A stretch of DNA of 36,681 nt from Arthrobacter sp. UNC362MFTsu5.1. Lineage in GTDB: Bacteria; Actinomycetota; Actinomycetes; Actinomycetales; Micrococcaceae. This document shows, piece by piece, positions 1-8,123 of the stretch; the first letter of the stretch is position 1; each line of letters opens with the position of its first letter. Location of the stretch: positions 1-36,681 of the forward strand of contig NZ_JMLE01000037.1 in the NCBI RefSeq assembly GCF_000685965.1. Direction: 5' to 3'. Below the pieces are notes generated by a model. It saw only the letters and a list, made by a program, of their open reading frames with translations. It made no database searches and was not told the DNA's origin. The position numbers and the translations under genes are program-made.

Positions 1-542
1 CCTCCGGGTTCGGGCCGTTCAAGAGCCTGGATGTGCAGCAGATGAAGGACATCACCAAGCATGAACTGGCCGAGATGGGCATCGACCTCCGGGACGTGGA
101 GCAGCCCATCGGCCAGCTCTCCGGCGGTGAACGCCAGTGCGTCGCGATCGCCCGCGCCGTGTACTTCGGCGCGAAGGTCCTGATCCTGGACGAACCCACC
201 GCGGCCCTGGGCGTGAAGCAGTCCGGCGTGGTGCTCCGCTACATCCTGCAGGCCCGCGACCGCGGCCTGGGCGTCATCTTCATCACCCACAACCCGCACC
301 ACGCCTTTCCCGTCGGTGACCGGTTCCTGCTCCTCAAACGCGGCAAGTCCATCGGCTACTACGACAAGAAGGACATCACCCTCGACGAGCTCACCGCGCA
401 GATGGCCGGCGGCGCGGAACTGGCCGAACTCGCCCACGAACTCGAACAACTCGGCGGCCACAGCGACGTCGTGAAGGAAGTCCAGGCCGAAGTAGCCGAC
501 GTTGCTGACGCGGCGTACGAAAGCACCTCCAGGCGCCACTGA
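1..542 (+). CDS. Sugar ABC transporter ATP-binding protein, C-terminal part (5' end outside window)
   Basis: The reading frame is open from base 3 and ends with TGA at 540-542; the N-terminal half, with the Walker A loop, lies upstream of the window. The visible part carries the ABC signature LSGGERQ (from base 117), Walker B VLILDEPTAA (from 177) and the switch histidine in FITHN (codon 288-290). These mark the nucleotide-binding subunit of an importer, acting on the cytoplasmic face of the membrane. The single-domain end with a short polar tail resembles FrcA-type ATPases of carbohydrate importers (family knowledge). Its place 31 bases ahead of the catabolic genes suggests it helps import the cyclitol they degrade. 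The substrate cannot be read from the sequence, and the permease and binding protein are not in view. Confidence 0.9.
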   Translation, partial: SGFGPFKSLDVQQMKDITKHELAEMGIDLRDVEQPIGQLSGGERQCVAIARAVYFGAKVLILDEPTAALGVKQSGVVLRYILQARDRGLGVIFITHNPHHAFPVGDRFLLLKRGKSIGYYDKKDITLDELTAQMAGGAELAELAHELEQLGGHSDVVKEVQAEVADVADAAYESTSRRH

Positions 543-573
543 GCGCAAACGTTCACAACCAGATGGAGCAACC

Positions 574-2004
574 ATGCACATGCTAATTGCCGGAACATGG
601 CGCGGTGCTGCCGACGGCAGGACCGAGGAAGTCCGCTCACCTTTTGACGGCCGGGTCATCGATACGGTCCCCGTGGCTACAATCAACGACGCTCAGGCCG
701 CCCTGGACCAAGCAGAGATCGGTGCGCATTTGCAGCGGTCCACTCCCGCACACGAGAGGGTGGACATCCTTCTCCGGGCAGCTGCCCTGGCCGACGAACG
801 CGCCGAGGACATCGCCCAGACCATCAGCGCGGAAACCGGGAAGCCCATCACGGAGGCACGCGGTGAAGCCGGCAGGTCCGGGAACATCATCCGGCTTGCT
901 GCCTACGAAGGGAGCCAGCTGTACGGCTCCACCCTTCCCCTGGATGCCAACGCCGGCACCGGGCTGGAGAAGATCGGCTTTACGCTCCGGCAGCCTGTGG
1001 GCATCGTCGTCGCCATCACGCCGTTCAACTACCCTGCCCTGCTGGTGCTGCACAAGATCGCCCCGGCGCTGGCTGCCGGCAATGCCGTGGTGCTCAAGCC
1101 GGCCCGCGCAACGCCTCTCACGGCCTTGAAGCTTGCCCAGTGTTTCGTCGACGCCGGTCTCCCGCCCGAAGCGCTGTCCGTCCTCACCGGTCCCGGCAGC
1201 ACCCTCGGCGACGTCCTGGTCACGGATCCACGGGTACGGAAAGTCTCCTTCACCGGTTCCACCGCCACAGGAACCCGCATCAGCTCGATCGCCGGCGTGA
1301 AGAAGCTGTCCTTGGAACTGGGAGCCTCATGCCCCGTCATCATCCTCCCGGACGCGGACATTGAACTTGCCGCCACTGCCGTGGCGGCGGGCGGTTTCAT
1401 CAACGCCGGCCAGGTCTGCATCTCCGTGCAGCGCGTCATCGTCGACCGCCGCGTCGAAGCTGACTTCCTGGATGCTCTGGTCCCGAAGGTCGAGGCGATC
1501 ACCGTCGGCAATCCTAAGGAAGACGACACTCGGCTCGGATCGCTGATCTCCGAGGAGGAAGCCTCGCGCGTGCACGCATCGATTGCGGAGGCCCGCCATT
1601 CAGGTGCCCGGGTCCTCACCGGCGGTGACCGTGACGGCGCGGTGGTGACTCCCGCCGTCGTTGCCGGAGTCGACCCGGGGTCGAACCTGAGCCGGAACGA
1701 ACTCTTCGGCCCGGCGGTCGCCGTTACCTCCGCACAGGACATCGAATCCGCCATCGCCTTGGCCAATGACAACGACTACGGTCTCGGCGCCGGGATCTTC
1801 ACCAGCGATATCGCCGGAACTGTCCGGGCCATGCGGCAGATCGATGCTGGAAACATTCACATCAACTGGACGCCCCTGTGGCGTGCCGACCTCATGCCCT
1901 ACGGAGGACTCAAGGGCAGCGGCATCGGCAAGGAAGGCGTCCGCTCCGCCGTGCAGGAAATGACCGAAGAGAAAACGGTCATTCTCCACGGACGCCCCTG
2001 GTAA
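574..2004 (+). CDS. NAD(P)-dependent aldehyde dehydrogenase in the inositol cluster
   Basis: This is a 476-residue ALDH-superfamily protein that oxidises an aldehyde to an acid. The catalytic cysteine is C282 in GQVCISVQ and the general base is E248 in LELGA. The cofactor-fold pocket shows TPFNYPA and VSFTGST, and the C-terminus has the ELFGPAV and YGGLKGSGIG motifs. The ATG at 574 fits the family N-terminus and avoids overlap with the ABC gene; an in-frame start at 502 would add 24 unrelated residues. The GQVCISVQ context resembles lactaldehyde and phosphonoacetaldehyde dehydrogenases. Unlike IolA/MmsA at the other end of the cluster it keeps the base glutamate, so it should be a hydrolytic, CoA-independent enzyme. 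In context its substrate could be 5-deoxyglucuronate, the IolD product (inference). Confidence 0.9.
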   Translation: MHMLIAGTWRGAADGRTEEVRSPFDGRVIDTVPVATINDAQAALDQAEIGAHLQRSTPAHERVDILLRAAALADERAEDIAQTISAETGKPITEARGEAGRSGNIIRLAAYEGSQLYGSTLPLDANAGTGLEKIGFTLRQPVGIVVAITPFNYPALLVLHKIAPALAAGNAVVLKPARATPLTALKLAQCFVDAGLPPEALSVLTGPGSTLGDVLVTDPRVRKVSFTGSTATGTRISSIAGVKKLSLELGASCPVIILPDADIELAATAVAAGGFINAGQVCISVQRVIVDRRVEADFLDALVPKVEAITVGNPKEDDTRLGSLISEEEASRVHASIAEARHSGARVLTGGDRDGAVVTPAVVAGVDPGSNLSRNELFGPAVAVTSAQDIESAIALANDNDYGLGAGIFTSDIAGTVRAMRQIDAGNIHINWTPLWRADLMPYGGLKGSGIGKEGVRSAVQEMTEEKTVILHGRPW

Positions 2005-2028
2005 CCCCACCGACTTCTGGATAAGGCA

Positions 2029-3978
2029 ATGACCACTAACTCGCAGACCATCCGACTGACCACCGCCCAGGCGGTCGTCAAATACCTGTCCGTCCAACAC
2101 TCCATTACCGATGGTGTCCGCCGCCGCCTCGTGCCCGCAGCCTTGGGAATCTTCGGGCACGGCAACGTGGCCGGCCTGGGCCAGGCCTTTGACGAATTCG
2201 CCGATGACATGCCGTTCATCCAGGGCCGCCACGAACAGTACATGGCACACATTTCGACGGCGTACGCGAAGGCGAGCCGGCGGCAAGCCGTTCTGGCCGT
2301 GACAGCTTCGATCGGGCCCGGTGCCCTGAACCTGGTCACCGCGGCCGGGCTGGCAACCGTCAACAGGCTTCCACTCCTGCTGCTGCCGGGTGATACTTAC
2401 GCCACCCGCCACCAGGGTCCGGTCCTGCAGCAGCTCGAGCACCCCACCGAAGCGGACGCCACCGTCAACGACGCCTTCCGCCCGGTCTCCCGTTTCTTTG
2501 ACCGCATCACCCGTCCGGAGCAGCTCCTGACCGCGCTGCCCCAAGCGATGCGCGTCCTGACCAGCCCCACCGACACGGGCGCCGTCGTCCTTTCCCTGCC
2601 CCAGGACGTGCAGTCCCACGCCTACGATTTCCCCGCTGAATTCTTTGCGCCCCGGGACTGGAAGATCCGGCGTCCGCTGCCTGACCCGGCGGAAATCGCG
2701 GAAGTGGCCGAACTCATCCGGGTGGCTGAGCGTCCGGTGATCATCGCCGGCGGCGGCATCCATTACTCGGACGCACACGCTGCACTGGAGGCGCTGGCAG
2801 GACACATCGGAATTCCGGTCGTGGAGACTTTCGGAGGCAAGGGCGCCGTGACTAAGGACGAATGGTGGCAGGTGGGCGGCGTGGGCCTGGAGGGCAACTT
2901 CGCCTCCAACACCCTCGTCAAGCAGGCCGACCTGGTCCTGAGCGTCGGGACCCGGCTCACGGACTTCGCCACCGGTTCGCAGTCGATCTTCGAGAACGCG
3001 GACGTCCGCTTCGCATCCTTGAACATTGTGGACGCCGATACCCGCAAGCAAGGCGCCACCGGCATCCTCGCCGACGCCAGGCTCGGCCTGGAATCGCTGA
3101 CCCAGGCACTGGAGGGCCACAGCACCACGGAAGCCTGGCAGGAAACGGTTCACACCGAAAAGGCTAAGTGGGCACCCATCCGGTCCACATGGCTCGACGC
3201 CGACACCCCCTTCCGTCCGGAGGACCACCCGGACGCGCCGGTTACCGGCGCGGTCCTGACCCAGCCGCAGTTGATCGGAATCATGCAGGAGCATGCACGC
3301 TCCGGCGACACAGTCATCGCCGCCGCGGGAGGGCCTCCGGGTGACCTGCAGAAGGTATGGGACGCCACGGGCAACCGCAACTGCCACCTGGAATTCGGGT
3401 TCTCCTGCATGGGCTACGAAATCGCCGCCGGCATGGGCGTCCGGCTTGCCGAGGGCAACAACGAGAACCGCGTGGTGACCTTCATCGGCGACGGCACCTT
3501 CCTGATGGCGCCCACCGAAATCCTCACCGCAGCCCAGGAAGGCCTGAACGTCACGGTCATCGTCTCCGAAAACCATGGATACCAGGTCATCCACCGGCTG
3601 CAGATGAACCGCACCGGAAAGGAATTCGGCAACGAATTCCGCTACCGCACCACCGGTGGCAGCGTAGCCGCAGAGGACGCCCCGAAGGCCCGGCTCGACG
3701 GGGACTACCTCAAAGTCGACCTCCGCCAGATCGCCGAGGGCCTGGGCGCCCTGGCCATCCGCGCCACAACCGCAGCGGAGGTGCGCGAGGCGCTGAGCTC
3801 CACCCGCGACACCCAGGGACCGGTGGTCATTGTGGTGCCAACAGTTCCCCACGTCGACCTGCCCGGCGGCGATGTCTGGTGGGACGTAGCCCCGGCAGAG
3901 GTATCCGACCAGGAATGGGTCAACACCCTCCGTGCCGACTACGAGCAGGCACGCGGCCGCCAGCGGTGGTTCGGATGA
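2029..3978 (+). CDS. iolD: 3D-(3,5/4)-trihydroxycyclohexane-1,2-dione hydrolase IolD
   Basis: This 649-residue thiamine-diphosphate enzyme opens the ring of 3D-(3,5/4)-trihydroxycyclohexane-1,2-dione to give 5-deoxyglucuronate, the third step of myo-inositol breakdown. It has the three-domain layout of TPP enzymes: an N-terminal PYR domain with the cofactor-activating glutamate E69 in GRHEQYMAH, a central domain, and a C-terminal PP domain with GDGTF (G487-D488-G489) followed by NHGYQVIH. Length and the N-terminal RLTTAQAVVKYL match IolD rather than acetolactate synthase. It follows the aldehyde dehydrogenase by 24 bases. Its stop overlaps the next start (ATGA), so translation is probably coupled to the aldolase gene. 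Confidence 0.95.
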   Translation: MTTNSQTIRLTTAQAVVKYLSVQHSITDGVRRRLVPAALGIFGHGNVAGLGQAFDEFADDMPFIQGRHEQYMAHISTAYAKASRRQAVLAVTASIGPGALNLVTAAGLATVNRLPLLLLPGDTYATRHQGPVLQQLEHPTEADATVNDAFRPVSRFFDRITRPEQLLTALPQAMRVLTSPTDTGAVVLSLPQDVQSHAYDFPAEFFAPRDWKIRRPLPDPAEIAEVAELIRVAERPVIIAGGGIHYSDAHAALEALAGHIGIPVVETFGGKGAVTKDEWWQVGGVGLEGNFASNTLVKQADLVLSVGTRLTDFATGSQSIFENADVRFASLNIVDADTRKQGATGILADARLGLESLTQALEGHSTTEAWQETVHTEKAKWAPIRSTWLDADTPFRPEDHPDAPVTGAVLTQPQLIGIMQEHARSGDTVIAAAGGPPGDLQKVWDATGNRNCHLEFGFSCMGYEIAAGMGVRLAEGNNENRVVTFIGDGTFLMAPTEILTAAQEGLNVTVIVSENHGYQVIHRLQMNRTGKEFGNEFRYRTTGGSVAAEDAPKARLDGDYLKVDLRQIAEGLGALAIRATTAAEVREALSSTRDTQGPVVIVVPTVPHVDLPGGDVWWDVAPAEVSDQEWVNTLRADYEQARGRQRWFG

Positions 3979-4748
3979 GCAACGGACCACTGAACGCAGG
4001 GCACCTGCGCCGGCGCCTCGCCGAAGGCGAAGTTACCGTCGGAACCTTCGTGGGAATGTCATCGGCCACCGCCGCAGAAGTATGCGCAGCTGCCGGTGCG
4101 GACTGGGTGCTGATCGACCTTGAACACGGCTCCGGCGGCGAAGACGCGGTCAGGGACGGCGTTGTTGCGGCCGGAAGCTACGGCGTCCCCACCATCGTGC
4201 GGGTTGAATCCGGCGACCGCATCCGGATCGGGCGTGTCCTTGACCAGGGCGCGGCCGGGATTATGGTTCCACGGCTGGCCACCGTCGGCCAGGCCGCGGA
4301 ATCGGTGCGGCACATGCTGTATCCGCCCCGCGGGGACCGCGGCGTGGCCACCTACAACCGGGCCTGCCGCTGGGGCATGGACCGCCGGACGCTCACCACA
4401 CCGGACCAGGAAACCCTCGGCATCATCCAGATCGAAACGCTAGAGGCGCTGGACTCCGTCGAAGACATCGCCGTCCAGGAGGGAGTCGACGTCGTCTTCG
4501 TCGGACCCCTGGACCTCTCCTACGCACTCGGTGTCCCGCTGCAGCTGGACAGCAACGTCTTCCAGGAAGCCCTGCAGCGCGTCGTCTCCGCGGCTCAACT
4601 GCACAACAAGGCGGCGGGGATCCTGGCGGTGGACGGTGTGGGAGCCGCCAAGTACGTCCGCCAGGGCTTCCGGTTCGTCGCCATCGGCTCCGACTCAACC
4701 ATCATGGCGGCGGCGTTCCGTGACGCCTTCGACACCGCCCGCAACTGA
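3975..4748 (+). CDS. HpcH/HpaI family class II aldolase
   Basis: This 257-residue metal-dependent aldolase belongs to the HpcH/HpaI (2-keto-3-deoxy-L-rhamnonate / hydroxy-keto-adipate) family. Its fold is a TIM barrel, with the typical WVLIDLEHG stretch near residue 37, VPRLATV, and probable metal ligands E154 (QIETLEA) and D180 (GPLDLS). The family splits 4-hydroxy-2-keto acids into a pyruvate-type fragment and an aldehyde, and several members accept hydroxypyruvate in place of pyruvate (family knowledge). The start ATG overlaps the iolD stop by four bases, a strong sign of joint function. This is unusual, because the textbook inositol route uses the class II aldolase IolJ on a phosphorylated substrate. 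CitE-like lyases are a weaker alternative. Confidence 0.9.
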   Translation: MSNGPLNAGHLRRRLAEGEVTVGTFVGMSSATAAEVCAAAGADWVLIDLEHGSGGEDAVRDGVVAAGSYGVPTIVRVESGDRIRIGRVLDQGAAGIMVPRLATVGQAAESVRHMLYPPRGDRGVATYNRACRWGMDRRTLTTPDQETLGIIQIETLEALDSVEDIAVQEGVDVVFVGPLDLSYALGVPLQLDSNVFQEALQRVVSAAQLHNKAAGILAVDGVGAAKYVRQGFRFVAIGSDSTIMAAAFRDAFDTARN

Positions 4749-4774
4749 CCAACACCTCAACGAAAGGCAACAAC

Positions 4775-5986
4775 GTGACCCTAGAATCTCGCACCATCGG
4801 CGTCGGCCTCATCAGCGTCGGATGGATGGGCAAGCTCCACTCGCGCGCCTACCAGGCCGTACCGTACGTCTACCCCGAGCTCGGCCTCAAGACAAAGCTC
4901 GTCATCGCCGCCGACACTGAGCCCAGCCGGGTCGAATTCGCCCGCGATGTCCTCGGGTACGCCGAGGGCACCGCCAACTACCACGATGTTCTCAACCACC
5001 CCGACGTGGACGTCGTCTCCATCTGCGCGCCCAACTTCCTCCATGCCGAGATCGGCATCGCAGCCGCCCAGGCAGGAAAGCACTTCTGGATCGAAAAGCC
5101 GGTCGGACGCGGCTACCAGGAAACAGCCGCCGTACAGGAAGCTGCCGTGGAAGCAGGCGTACTGACCACGATCGGCTACAACTACCGGCACGCCCCCGCG
5201 GTGGAACACGCACGGGAACTCATCGCCGCCGGACGCCTCGGGCGGGTGACCAACGTCCGGACGGTGTTCTTCTCCGGATACGCCTCCGAGCCCAACGGTG
5301 CCCTGTCCTGGCGCTTCGACCGGAAACTCGCCGGCACCGGCGTGTTGGCCGACCTGTTCAGCCACGCCACCGACCTGTGCCAATATGTAGTCGGACCCAT
5401 CGCTGAGGTCACTGCGCTCACCAGCACGGTCTACACGCAGCGGCCAAAGCTCGCCATGGGTTCCGCAACGCACTTCGCAGTAATCGAAAACGGTGAAATG
5501 GGAGAGGTCGAAAATGAGGACTACGCAGCAGCGCTGGTCCGCTTCGGCCCGTCCGCCCGCGGTGCAGGAGCCGTCGGCACCATCGAGTCGTCCCGCGTCG
5601 CCGTCGGCCCCGAATGCGGCTACCAGATCGAAGTCTACGGAACCGAAGGTTCCCTCAAATGGGACTTTGAGCGCATGAACGAGCTCAAGGTGTGCCTGGG
5701 GCGCAGCAACCAGGAACAGGGCTACACCACAGTCAACGCCAGCCCGCGCTACGGCGACTACGCCCACTTCCAGCCCGGCCCCGGCAACAGCATGGGCTTT
5801 GACGACCTCAAGGTCATCGAAGCGAAAAAGTTCCTTGTGGCCGTCGCGGGTGGGGCCCAGGAAAACTCCAATATCCACGACGCCGCGTCCGCGGCCGCAA
5901 TCGTCAGCGCGGCCGAAGCATCCTCCATCTCCGGTCAATGGCAGAAGATCGAGGAAATCCACGGCACCACGGCAGCGCGGGTGTAG
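4775..5986 (+). CDS. Gfo/Idh/MocA family oxidoreductase (403 aa)
   Basis: This NAD(P)-dependent dehydrogenase has an N-terminal Rossmann domain and a C-terminal GFO/IDH/MocA sheet domain. The N-terminal nucleotide loop is GLISVGWMG, and the catalytic-site motif EKPVGRG contains K108. A degenerate active-site helix LADLFSHATDL stands where relatives have a D-x-x-x-H pair. A GTG at 4775 is preceded by GAAAGG (4762-4767), and no better start is near. At about 400 residues it belongs to the longer subgroup, distinct from the 337-residue IolG-like protein downstream. It may oxidise an inositol isomer or a cyclitol acid, but the sequence does not fix the substrate. It lies 26 bases after the aldolase gene, in the same operon. 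Confidence 0.85.
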   Translation: MTLESRTIGVGLISVGWMGKLHSRAYQAVPYVYPELGLKTKLVIAADTEPSRVEFARDVLGYAEGTANYHDVLNHPDVDVVSICAPNFLHAEIGIAAAQAGKHFWIEKPVGRGYQETAAVQEAAVEAGVLTTIGYNYRHAPAVEHARELIAAGRLGRVTNVRTVFFSGYASEPNGALSWRFDRKLAGTGVLADLFSHATDLCQYVVGPIAEVTALTSTVYTQRPKLAMGSATHFAVIENGEMGEVENEDYAAALVRFGPSARGAGAVGTIESSRVAVGPECGYQIEVYGTEGSLKWDFERMNELKVCLGRSNQEQGYTTVNASPRYGDYAHFQPGPGNSMGFDDLKVIEAKKFLVAVAGGAQENSNIHDAASAAAIVSAAEASSISGQWQKIEEIHGTTAARV

Positions 5987-5988
5987 CG

Positions 5989-7014
5989 ATGGCGACTGCA
6001 TCCGCTCGGCGGCCAACGATCAAGGACGTGGCCGAACGCGCCGGCGTATCCAAATCCTTGGTCTCACTCGTCCTGCGCGACTCACCACGCGTCAGTGACG
6101 AACGCCGCCAACGGGTGCTCAAGGTTGTCGAAGAGATGGGCTTTGAGCTGAACCTCGCAGCCCGGTCGCTGGCAACACGGGACAGCGGAACCATCGGCGT
6201 GCTGGTCAGCGACATGCACAACCCCTGGGCTTTCGACGTAGCCGACGCAGCCCGGACCGTGCTGGAAGAAGCCGGACACACCGTCCTCTTCAGTGCGGTC
6301 ACGGCGGCCGGCAGGGGAGTGGACCAGTCCATCCTCCAGGCGTTTCGGGACCTGCGTGTCGCTGGCCTGCTCGTGGTCGGAACGGTGCCGGACAAGGCAC
6401 CGTTCAACCGGGCGGTTTCCGGGGGAGCGGTGGTCTTTGCCGGCGGCGGCCCGGACTACATCGACACCGCAGATGTGGTCCGCAGCGACGACGCCCTCGG
6501 CATGACTCTGGTGGTCGAGCACCTGATCGCCCAGGGACACGAGAACATCGTGCACCTTGGCGGGCTGGGCGGCTCCGTGGGCCGGGCACGCGTGGACGGT
6601 TACTCCGCCGCCATGGAAGAACACGGGCTTGCCCGCCACATCCACGTCGTCGACGCCGACTTCTTCCAGGAGTCCGGATACGTCGCCGCCCAAAGGGCCC
6701 TCAGCTCGTCCCGTTCCAGGCACCAGCGCCCCACAGCGCTGGCCTGCATCAACGACCTCGCCGCTTTCGGTGCCATGACGGCTGCCGATGAACGGGGCGT
6801 CGAAGTTGCCATCACCGGATACGACAACATCGCGTTGGGTGCCATGCCCCGCCTCGGGTTGACCACCGTCGACCCGGACAGCTCCGGCATCGGCGTCGCC
6901 GGCGCGAAAACGCTCCTTCAGCGCATACAGGACCATGACTTTGGCGGCGGCTTCGTCCACCAGCCGATCGTCCCCCACTTGGTCATACGCAAGTCCAGCC
7001 TCCTCGGCATCTAA
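5989..7014 (+). CDS. LacI family transcriptional regulator
   Basis: This 341-residue regulator has an N-terminal LacI helix-turn-helix (TIKDVAERAGVSKSLVSLVL, about residues 9-28), a hinge helix region (NLAARSLAT) and a periplasmic-binding-protein-like sensor core (from GTIGVLVSD on). It starts two bases after the stop of the preceding oxidoreductase. The ATG at 5989 gives the family-typical short tail before the HTH; an upstream in-frame ATG would lie inside the previous gene. It is embedded mid-operon, so it is probably co-transcribed and acts as a substrate-responsive repressor of the cyclitol genes (inference). The effector is unknown. No LacI-type palindrome is evident in the short gaps of this window, so the main operator may be upstream of base 1. 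Confidence 0.93.
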   Translation: MATASARRPTIKDVAERAGVSKSLVSLVLRDSPRVSDERRQRVLKVVEEMGFELNLAARSLATRDSGTIGVLVSDMHNPWAFDVADAARTVLEEAGHTVLFSAVTAAGRGVDQSILQAFRDLRVAGLLVVGTVPDKAPFNRAVSGGAVVFAGGGPDYIDTADVVRSDDALGMTLVVEHLIAQGHENIVHLGGLGGSVGRARVDGYSAAMEEHGLARHIHVVDADFFQESGYVAAQRALSSSRSRHQRPTALACINDLAAFGAMTAADERGVEVAITGYDNIALGAMPRLGLTTVDPDSSGIGVAGAKTLLQRIQDHDFGGGFVHQPIVPHLVIRKSSLLGI

Positions 7015-7094
7015 ACCACTTCACACCCATTTCGTTACCCCGCGGGCCTCCCATGCCCTGGCGGGCGTGCACCTTCACATCTTCAAGGATGACG

Positions 7095-8027
7095 ATGGCT
7101 TCCATAACCACACCCCAAATAGTTGTAGCTCTCGGCAACGTAGAAGCCGGACTGGTCGAACCGTTACTGGCTCCGCACCAACAAATGATCCACAACCCCA
7201 CGGAGGAGGACCTGGCGCGTGCAGATGCCGCCATCGTCCGTGCCGCCTACCACGTGGACCGCGCGCTCCTGGACCGCATGCCCGCCCTGAAGGTCATCGC
7301 CCGGACCGGGGTCGGCACCGACCTCGTCGATGTCGCGGAGGCAACCCGCCGCGGCATCCCCGTAGTCATCACGCCCGGAAGCAACACAGCGTCCGTCGCG
7401 GAAGGTGTCTTCTCCCACCTCCTGGCCCTTGTAAAGAAGCTGTCGGCGCTAACGTCGCTTGTCCGAAGCGGCCGCTGGGAGGAAAGGTCCACCGTGGCCG
7501 TCGGCGATTTGGAGGGCTTCACCCTGGGCATCATCGGATACGGCCGCATCGGGCGGCGCGTCGCCCGAATCGCCGAGGCCTTTGACCTCAACGTCCTCGC
7601 CTTTGATCCGTTCGCCGACGTCCCGGCCGGAATCCGCTGCGAATCGGTGGAGGAATTGCTGGGCCGGAGCGATTTCGTCACCCTGCACGTGCCGTTGACC
7701 CCGGAAAACCAGAACATCATCAATGCCGAACGACTCGCTTTGATGCCCGCAGGGGCCATCCTTATCAACTGCAGCAGGGGCGGGCTCGTCGACCTGGACG
7801 CAGCTCATGACGCACTTCTCTCAGGGCAGCTGGCCGGCATCGGCTTGGACGTCTACGATCCTGAGCCCCCGGCCCACCACCCCGTCTTTGATCACGAGAA
7901 CGTGGTCCTGACGCCCCATCTCATGGGTTTTACCCGGCAGGGCATGGTTCACACAGTCCGCGACGCTGCCCGGGGCGCCGTGGACGTCCTGGCGGGCAGG
8001 CCCCCGGCAGCGGTGGCCCGGCCATGA
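7095..8027 (+). CDS. D-isomer specific 2-hydroxyacid dehydrogenase (hydroxypyruvate reductase-like)
   Basis: This 310-residue NAD(P)-linked enzyme interconverts 2-keto acids and D-2-hydroxy acids. The nucleotide-binding motif is GIIGYGRIG, followed by the acidic end of beta-2 in FDP. The catalytic triad is visible: R228 in NCSRGG, E257 in DPEPP and H275 in TPHLMG. It has no C-terminal ACT domain, so it is the short form rather than full-length SerA. The ATG at 7095 has AAGGA at 7085-7089 with good spacing; ATG 7089 is too close to it. Family members include hydroxypyruvate/glyoxylate reductases. In this cluster hydroxypyruvate released by the HpcH/HpaI aldolase is an attractive substrate (inference). 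Confidence 0.9.
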   Translation: MASITTPQIVVALGNVEAGLVEPLLAPHQQMIHNPTEEDLARADAAIVRAAYHVDRALLDRMPALKVIARTGVGTDLVDVAEATRRGIPVVITPGSNTASVAEGVFSHLLALVKKLSALTSLVRSGRWEERSTVAVGDLEGFTLGIIGYGRIGRRVARIAEAFDLNVLAFDPFADVPAGIRCESVEELLGRSDFVTLHVPLTPENQNIINAERLALMPAGAILINCSRGGLVDLDAAHDALLSGQLAGIGLDVYDPEPPAHHPVFDHENVVLTPHLMGFTRQGMVHTVRDAARGAVDVLAGRPPAAVARP

Positions 8028-8050
8028 CGGCGCCGCCTCCCTCACCATCA

Positions 8051-8080
8051 ATCAGCCGCAACCAGCCGCAACCAGCCGCA
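8051..8080 (+). repeat. Three tandem 10-bp units before iolG
   Basis: The unit ACCAGCCGCA occurs at 8061-8070 and 8071-8080, preceded by a one-mismatch copy ATCAGCCGCA at 8051-8060. It sits in the 96-base gap between the hydroxyacid dehydrogenase and the inositol dehydrogenase gene, 43 bases before the latter's start. The phase of about one helical turn could suit a protein-binding array, or it may be simple slippage. Confidence 0.7.
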
Positions 8081-8123
8081 GGCGAATCATCCGCCCGCGG
8101 AAAAAACGAAAGGACCAGCACGC

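Noticed and set aside
1600..3990. Very long minus-strand open frame (796 codons) opposite the aldehyde dehydrogenase and iolD
   Set aside because: It spans two clear plus-strand genes and has no recognisable motifs. Long antisense frames are usual in GC-rich DNA.
4781..6016. Minus-strand 411-codon frame
   Set aside because: It is a mirror of the Gfo/Idh/MocA gene, with low-complexity Gly/Asp composition and no family features.
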